From positions 74,093,811-74,157,810 of the forward strand of contig CM018680.1 of the NCBI GenBank assembly GCA_009363875.1: a stretch of 64,000 nt of DNA, given 5' to 3'. The notes under the pieces were generated by a model. That model was not told the DNA's origin. It was given only the letters and a program-made list of their open reading frames with translations, and did not search any database. This document shows positions 59,191-64,000 of the stretch, piece after piece. Position numbers and translations under genes: made by a program. Origin of the DNA: Mikania micrantha. Its lineage: Eukaryota > Streptophyta > Magnoliopsida > Asterales > Asteraceae. Numbering within the stretch: the first letter of the stretch is position 1; every line of letters begins with the position of its first letter.

Positions 59191-60785
59191 TAGAACCAGC
59201 CGAATCTATGGTTGTATTTGGTAATAGGTTCGCTGTTTAACTGGGAACAACATGCTCGATCGGACCACACACATGTTTAAATCATTTGTTCGGCCCATCA
59301 CGAACATGCTAGCCATTACCCTTAATCGACCCAAAACAGAAAACCATAGCTCAAAACTTCGGCCCATATTAAATTGCTTAGTCCATCATGGACTCAACCG
59401 GTCCAACACATACTAACCGGTCCACTCTTATTTAATGCGGCCCAATAGCTTGGCCCATGGCCGTTGTTCGGCCCACTATACCTAGCCGGTCCCCTTGGGT
59501 TGATTTGGCACAATTCGCACCTAAGTTAAGTTAAAACAAACTTTTAAAATTTGTTCAAATCGTAACACATATGGGAGTTCTTAAAAATACTACAAAGATT
59601 TGTGGAGGATTCATAAAAGAGTCAAGTGAATTCAATATTTATATGGGATGTTTTAAAGGTTATAGATTTATAAGTTTAAGCTAAAACCTATGTTGGTTAT
59701 TAGTACACAACAATAAATTCAATGGTGTTACAACATGAACTAGATTCATGTTGAGTTAAACATAAAATCATGATAACATGACAACTTAGGTAATCAAAGT
59801 GTGTAAATACTAGCATGGTGATTAAAAAGAGACTCGAGGCCGAATAAAGACCGAGACACAAAATGTTAGCCAACTTTAGGGCTAACACCAACATCTACAC
59901 ACACATGAATTATTTAAACTTATACTTATAAGTTCAAACAACATGAAATCAATACAGGAGCGTGAACATCATAACAACTACAACAACGAGCGCGTGCATT
60001 CTTGTATTTACATAGTCAAACACTTCAAATACCAGGTGAGTTCATTTGTCCCCTTTCAAACTTATTTGTTTTACTTCGGGACTGAGAAGCATGTTAAACA
60101 TTTTCACAAAATTATTGAGATGTTATTTAATGCTTTAAACATAAACTTGGTACTTATGTTGAAACTTATTCGTGAAACTTAGTAGTCATTGAAAAACAAT
60201 AGACTTGAAACATATACAATGCACTTGATGCTTGAAACCATATATTGGATGCTTATGAGACTTGATGCAAACTTATGGGATTCATGATGAAACAATGTGT
60301 GAACACTTGGAACTGTATACATGAGGCTTACAATATAGATTTGAAGCCTAAACTTTATAAACTCTTATGATATAAGCTATGTGCTTAAATTATACAATTT
60401 AGGTTTAACTTATAAACTCTATGTTTAACTATCTACAAAACCATAAGGCTTTGAAAATACTTTAAATAAACACTAATGCTTTATACAATTATTTCATAAA
60501 GTTATTGTACTACACCTTTGATAAAGGATTAAATTACTTTACACTTACAATGATTTGCTTAAACTTAACTGGAAACACATATTCTTAGAAATACTTATAT
60601 ACGTGAGAAGTCTGAAAACACGTGAATACTTGTTATACTTAGAATGCTTGAAGCACGTGAATGCTTGATACATTTTGGAATACTTGAATGCGTAATATAC
60701 TTGGAATACGTGAATACTTGGAATGCTTGATACATTTGGATGCCTGAATACTTGAATGCTTGAAACATGAGATGCTTAAACAAAA

Positions 60786-61040
60786 GACTGATTGACCGCC
60801 GCGTGTTGACCTATGTGTCAACCCCTACTAGTCATCAGTGAAACAATGTGAATGCTTTAGACTTGTATGCATAAACTTTTGGACATTGTGAGACAGACTG
60901 TTGGCCGCCGCGTGTTGACCTGTGTGTCAACCCCTACTAGTCATCAGTGTTCTTCTTTGTCAGAGTCATGTAAGACAGACTGATTGGCCGCCGCGTGTTG
61001 ACCTGTGTGTTAACCCCTACTAGTCATTCAGTGTTCTTCT
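60786..61040 (+). repeat. Three tandem units with GTTGAC hairpins in LTR E
   Basis: gccgcgtgttgacctrtgtgt then aacccctactagtcat, at hairpins 60805-60822, 60914-60931 and 60997-61014. Stem GTTGAC/GTCAAC; the third has a G-T pair. Confidence 0.75.
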
Positions 61041-61257
61041 TGATTCATCCATAGTGATGACAAGTGACTAGAATGATTGAGTTCTTCTAGTTGACTTTGT
61101 GTTAACTTGAAGGTTACTCTATCTAAACATGTCACGAGTCATAAATAGGATCATTATGGATGGATACTGAAATCCTTAGGGTTTTTCAGCTGTCCATAAT
61201 GGTGCCTATTAAGCTTGAGACTTATTCGTTGTGGAATCAATAGTGTGGAGTGAAACG

Positions 61258-62110
61258 CTTAATTATCATTAATAACAATATGTTAAGCAGCCCGGTATGT
61301 GGTGGGACGGTGGCTGGGGCTTGTCCCCTACATATGCCCTATATATAAGCATACCTGGTTGGATAGCATAGGTGGTTGTTAGTGAGGTTAAGGTTGTCAT
61401 TTCGGGGAAACAAAGTAAACATTGGCAGGGAAACAAACGTTAAGAATCATATGTCATGGGATCAGAGTAGTGGGGATGAAATGCTTAATTATCATTAACA
61501 ACAATATGTTAAGCAGCCCGGTATGTGGTGGGACGGTGGCTGGGGCTTGTCCCCTACATATGCCCTATATATAAGCATACCTGGTTGGATAGCATAGGTG
61601 GTTGTTAGTGAGGTTAAGGTTGTCATTTCGGGGAAACAAAGTAAACATTGGCAGGGAAACAAACGTTAAGAATCATATGTCATGGGATCAGAGTAGTGGG
61701 GATGAAATGCTTAATTATCATTAACAACAATATGTTAAGCAGCCCGGTATGTGGTGGGACGGTGGCTGGGGCTTGTCCCCTACATATGCCCTATATATAA
61801 GCATACTTGGTTGAATAGCATAGGTGGTTGTTAGTGAGGTTAAGGTGGTCATTCAGGGAATCAAAGTAAACAATTACAGGGTAATCAAATTCAAAGAACC
61901 AAACACTTGGAATCAAACATTGGGAATCAAACATTTTGGGAAAACATACGGGTAGGATGAGACGCTTAATTATCATCAGGAACAATATACCATGTGGTTC
62001 AGTATGTGGTGGGACGGTGGCTGGGGCTTGTCCCCTACATATGCCCTATATATAAGCATACTGAATCAGATGGTATAGGTAGTTAATGGTGAGGTTAAGG
62101 TTGTCATTCA
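61258..62110 (+). repeat. Four tandem 226-bp units in LTR E carrying the structured module
   Basis: Module copies: 61291-61358, 61517-61584, 61743-61810, 61998-62065. Core ggtgggacggtggctggggc, ttgt, cccctacatatgccctatatata. Closing stems CCCGGTATG/CATACCTGG in copies 1-2 (one mismatch), CATACTTGG in copy 3, and TTCAGTATG/CATACTGAA in copy 4 (fully paired). The tatatata could also act as TATA boxes. Confidence 0.9.
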
Positions 62111-62561
62111 AAGGATTTTACAAACTACTTTTGCACAAAAACTAAATGAACTCACCAACCATTGTGTTGACTTTATTTTTCTACATGCTTTCTCAGGTAA
62201 TGCATTGGATTAAGCTAAGATTCAGGATTTGCATACTAGGATGACCAGACATAGATCCTAGTTGACTTTTGAAGAAGCACATCTTGAGATCAATACGAAT
62301 CTCTTTTGGATATCTTGTACAAATACAAGATAGATATATTTGATTCTTTTGGATAGGTTTACTTAGCTAAATTACTAAACGTTGACTTTGTAATTTAACT
62401 TTGTAATCCTAGTTTATATTTTATTGTGCTTAATTATTCTTAACATTGATGCTATGTAAACAATCTGATCATCACGATTATCATTCACGATATCGCGCTC
62501 CGAGAACCTTCCGCCCGACGGGGACTCCGATCCTACCCCGCCGGCTCGGGGTGTGACAGAT

Positions 62562-62573
62562 TGGTATCGGAGC
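62562..62573 (+). promoter_or_regulatory. Primer binding site of element E (variant)
   Basis: TGGTATCGGAGC, three bases after the LTR. One base (G for A) differs from the initiator-Met PBS of B, C and F. Confidence 0.8.
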
Positions 62574-62727
62574 TCAAGGTTATAGAGAATAATAGGTCAC
62601 ATACTTAAACGGTTTGACCTAGACTATAACTTAGGGACCTTCATGTAGAGAACATAAGACTTAAGCTTGCATTATGTTTTCTGCCTTCAATCACTGCACT
62701 AACCAAATTCTTTTGGTTATGATCAGA

Positions 62728-64000
62728 ATGCCGCCCAGAAAACAACCGACACCGATACCTACACCACAGACTTCTGCACCTCACTCTTCGACACCATCAC
62801 CGCCAGATTCACCACCGCCGCCTCCTCCTCCTCCACATAGTCCTCCTCCGAACCCGACTGCAACTATAGTTCTGGATCCTGCTACTGTTGCTTTGGCAAC
62901 ATTACTGAGCAGTCAACTGACTAACCAGATGAAGGATATCATCCCAGAGATGATTAACAAGATTCAAAGCTACGGTAACAACTCAGGGCTTACTACAGGG
63001 GAAACTAGTGGAAACACCGGTGCTAAATCAGACTGTTCATACAAATCATTCGTAGGATGCAAACCGCCAAGCTTTAGCGGTGTTGAAGGAGCCGTTGGAC
63101 TGATCCAATGGCTAGAGAAGATGGAAAATACATTGGACCTAAGCAGTTGTCCGGAAAGACATAAGGTTCGCTATGCTGCGGGATCTTTCAGTAAGCGTGC
63201 CCTAACTTGGTGGAACTCACAGATAAACGCTCGAGGTAGGGATGAAGCACTAGCCATGCCTTGGGCAGAATTCAAAACCCTCTTGAGGAATGAGTTCTGT
63301 CCTAAGCACGAACTACAGAACTTGGAAATTGAACTCTCAAATCATGTGATGAAAGGAGCTGATCATATGACATACACTACTCGCTATCATGAATTGGTAG
63401 CCTTGGTGCCTGAGATGGTGCCAACACTAGAAAAGCGAATTGACCGATATGTAGGAGGATTACCATCCTGCATTCAGGGCATTGTACTTGCTGCAAACCC
63501 TGCAACTTTAGAGTCTGCTATCTCCTTGTCAGCTAAACTCACGGATGTGATGGTGAAGTCCGGAGAATTGAAAGATGATACGGACAAGACTAAGGAGAAA
63601 CAACCAAAGAAGAAACAAAAGGCCATCCAACAATACGCGATGCCCACACCACTCAATCAAGTTGCTGCAGTATCTACTAAAGCTGCACGCAAACCTTACA
63701 CTGGTGTACATCCTCAATGTGCACAATGTCAGTTTCATCATGCTGCCAATATGCCGTGTAGGCAGTGTACCAACTGTGGCCGAAAAGGCCATATGGCTCA
63801 ACACTGTCGAACTTCACCGACACCGGCAGTGAACAATGCTACTATGGCAAAACCACCACCACAAAACCTTGGCAACTACAACCACAACAATCAGGGATGC
63901 TTTAACTGTGGAGAACTAGGTCATTTCTCCAGGAACTGCCCAAAGAGGGCACAACCGGGAGATCAAGTACCAAGGGGAAGAGCTTTCATGATAGGAGCTC
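62728..64000 (+). CDS. gag: Gag (start of gag-pol) of element E, open to the window edge
   Basis: 424 codons without a stop, running off the window. An in-frame ATG three codons earlier (62719) is possible. N-terminus MPPRKQPTPIPTPQTS with a Pro-rich PPPPPPPPHSPPP stretch, then the gag domain (CSYKSFVGCKPPSFSG, LIQWLEKMENTL, ALTWWNSQINARG, RYVGGLPSCIQG), a basic Lys-rich segment, and zinc knuckles CTNCGRKGHMAQHC and CFNCGELGHFSRNC. The last visible residues PRGRAFMIGA are the usual link into the protease. Open throughout, unlike the broken copies in B and F, so E may be coding-competent; pol and 3' LTR lie outside the window. Confidence 0.9.
   Translation, partial: MPPRKQPTPIPTPQTSAPHSSTPSPPDSPPPPPPPPHSPPPNPTATIVLDPATVALATLLSSQLTNQMKDIIPEMINKIQSYGNNSGLTTGETSGNTGAKSDCSYKSFVGCKPPSFSGVEGAVGLIQWLEKMENTLDLSSCPERHKVRYAAGSFSKRALTWWNSQINARGRDEALAMPWAEFKTLLRNEFCPKHELQNLEIELSNHVMKGADHMTYTTRYHELVALVPEMVPTLEKRIDRYVGGLPSCIQGIVLAANPATLESAISLSAKLTDVMVKSGELKDDTDKTKEKQPKKKQKAIQQYAMPTPLNQVAAVSTKAARKPYTGVHPQCAQCQFHHAANMPCRQCTNCGRKGHMAQHCRTSPTPAVNNATMAKPPPQNLGNYNHNNQGCFNCGELGHFSRNCPKRAQPGDQVPRGRAFMIGA

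Larger units (their letters stand above)
57671..62558 (+). repeat. 5' LTR of Ty3 element 'E', 4.9 kb
   Basis: TGTAACATCTGT to CGGGGTGTGACA. Layout matches LTR B: CGAACC-rich tract (58880-59190), short gcttgaatacttg repeats (60590-60780), three gttgacctgtgtgtcaac hairpin units (60786-61040), four 226-bp units (61288-62110) and the CACCAACC...CAGGT block (62148-62197). Confidence 0.85.

Noticed and set aside
57671..62558. Whether the 4.9-kb stretch might be two stacked LTRs rather than one
   Set aside because: No internal TG...CA pair, PBS or target duplication was found, and the layout parallels LTR B from end to end, so one LTR is the simpler reading; the 3' LTR outside the window would settle it.

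Overview
The window is nuclear DNA of a eudicot plant, most likely from the daisy family (Asteraceae). Evidence: host genes with plant introns, Ty3 (Gypsy) retrotransposons with long LTRs that start TGTRACA and end GTGTGACA or GTGTTACA, initiator-Met tRNA primer sites, and abundant small hAT-type elements. The family-level placement is an inference from sequence style, not from a search.

Three host genes can be supported, all on the minus strand. (1) 406-3175: a complete five-exon gene for cap-binding factor eIF(iso)4E (202 aa), with a SINE in intron 4. (2) 5970-9448: a complete five-exon CCT-motif (CMF) transcription regulator gene (404 aa), with a foldback element in intron 2. (3) 46665-47111: a one-exon S1-type self-incompatibility-protein homologue (148 aa, secreted). 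Small elements fill the DNA between them: two SINEs with 17-18 bp target duplications, Helitron-type elements, foldback elements, and hAT-like and Harbinger-like MITEs.

12.75-41.83 kb is a four-level nest, each level resolved by its target-site duplication (TSD). A hAT-like element (12756-41826, TSD cccatgat) was split by a Ty3 solo LTR here called A (12987-41573, TSD atatt). A was split by a minus-strand Ty3 element B (15656-41266, TSD attag, 3.75 kb LTRs, gag-pol with one amber codon). B's leader was split by a plus-strand Ty3 element F (25012-37024, TSD gcaac, 2.86 kb LTRs). F has an extra intact ORF before gag, an intact gag and a heavily broken pol. B and F both have nearly identical LTR pairs, so both insertions are recent.

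49.6-64 kb is a second pile-up: a Copia fragment (LTR plus broken gag), cut by a minus-strand Ty3 element D (LTR plus integrase part of pol), cut by a plus-strand Ty3 element C (5' LTR 54397-57517), whose leader is cut by a plus-strand Ty3 element E (5' LTR 57671-62558). E's open gag runs off the window end.

The most unusual signal is in the LTRs and leaders of these Ty3 elements. They carry serial hairpins whose loops or cores are conserved while the stem sequences change on both arms together. The clearest case is a roughly 85-base module with a fixed core, found in B's LTRs, three times in B's leader and four times in tandem in E's LTR. The closing stems are entirely different from copy to copy yet remain complementary. 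C, D, A and F have their own hairpin series, B has C(UUCG)G hairpins, and all six elements share a hairpin-plus-CAGG block near the LTR 3' end. This looks like a family of structured RNA (or single-stranded DNA) elements under selection for pairing; its function is unknown.
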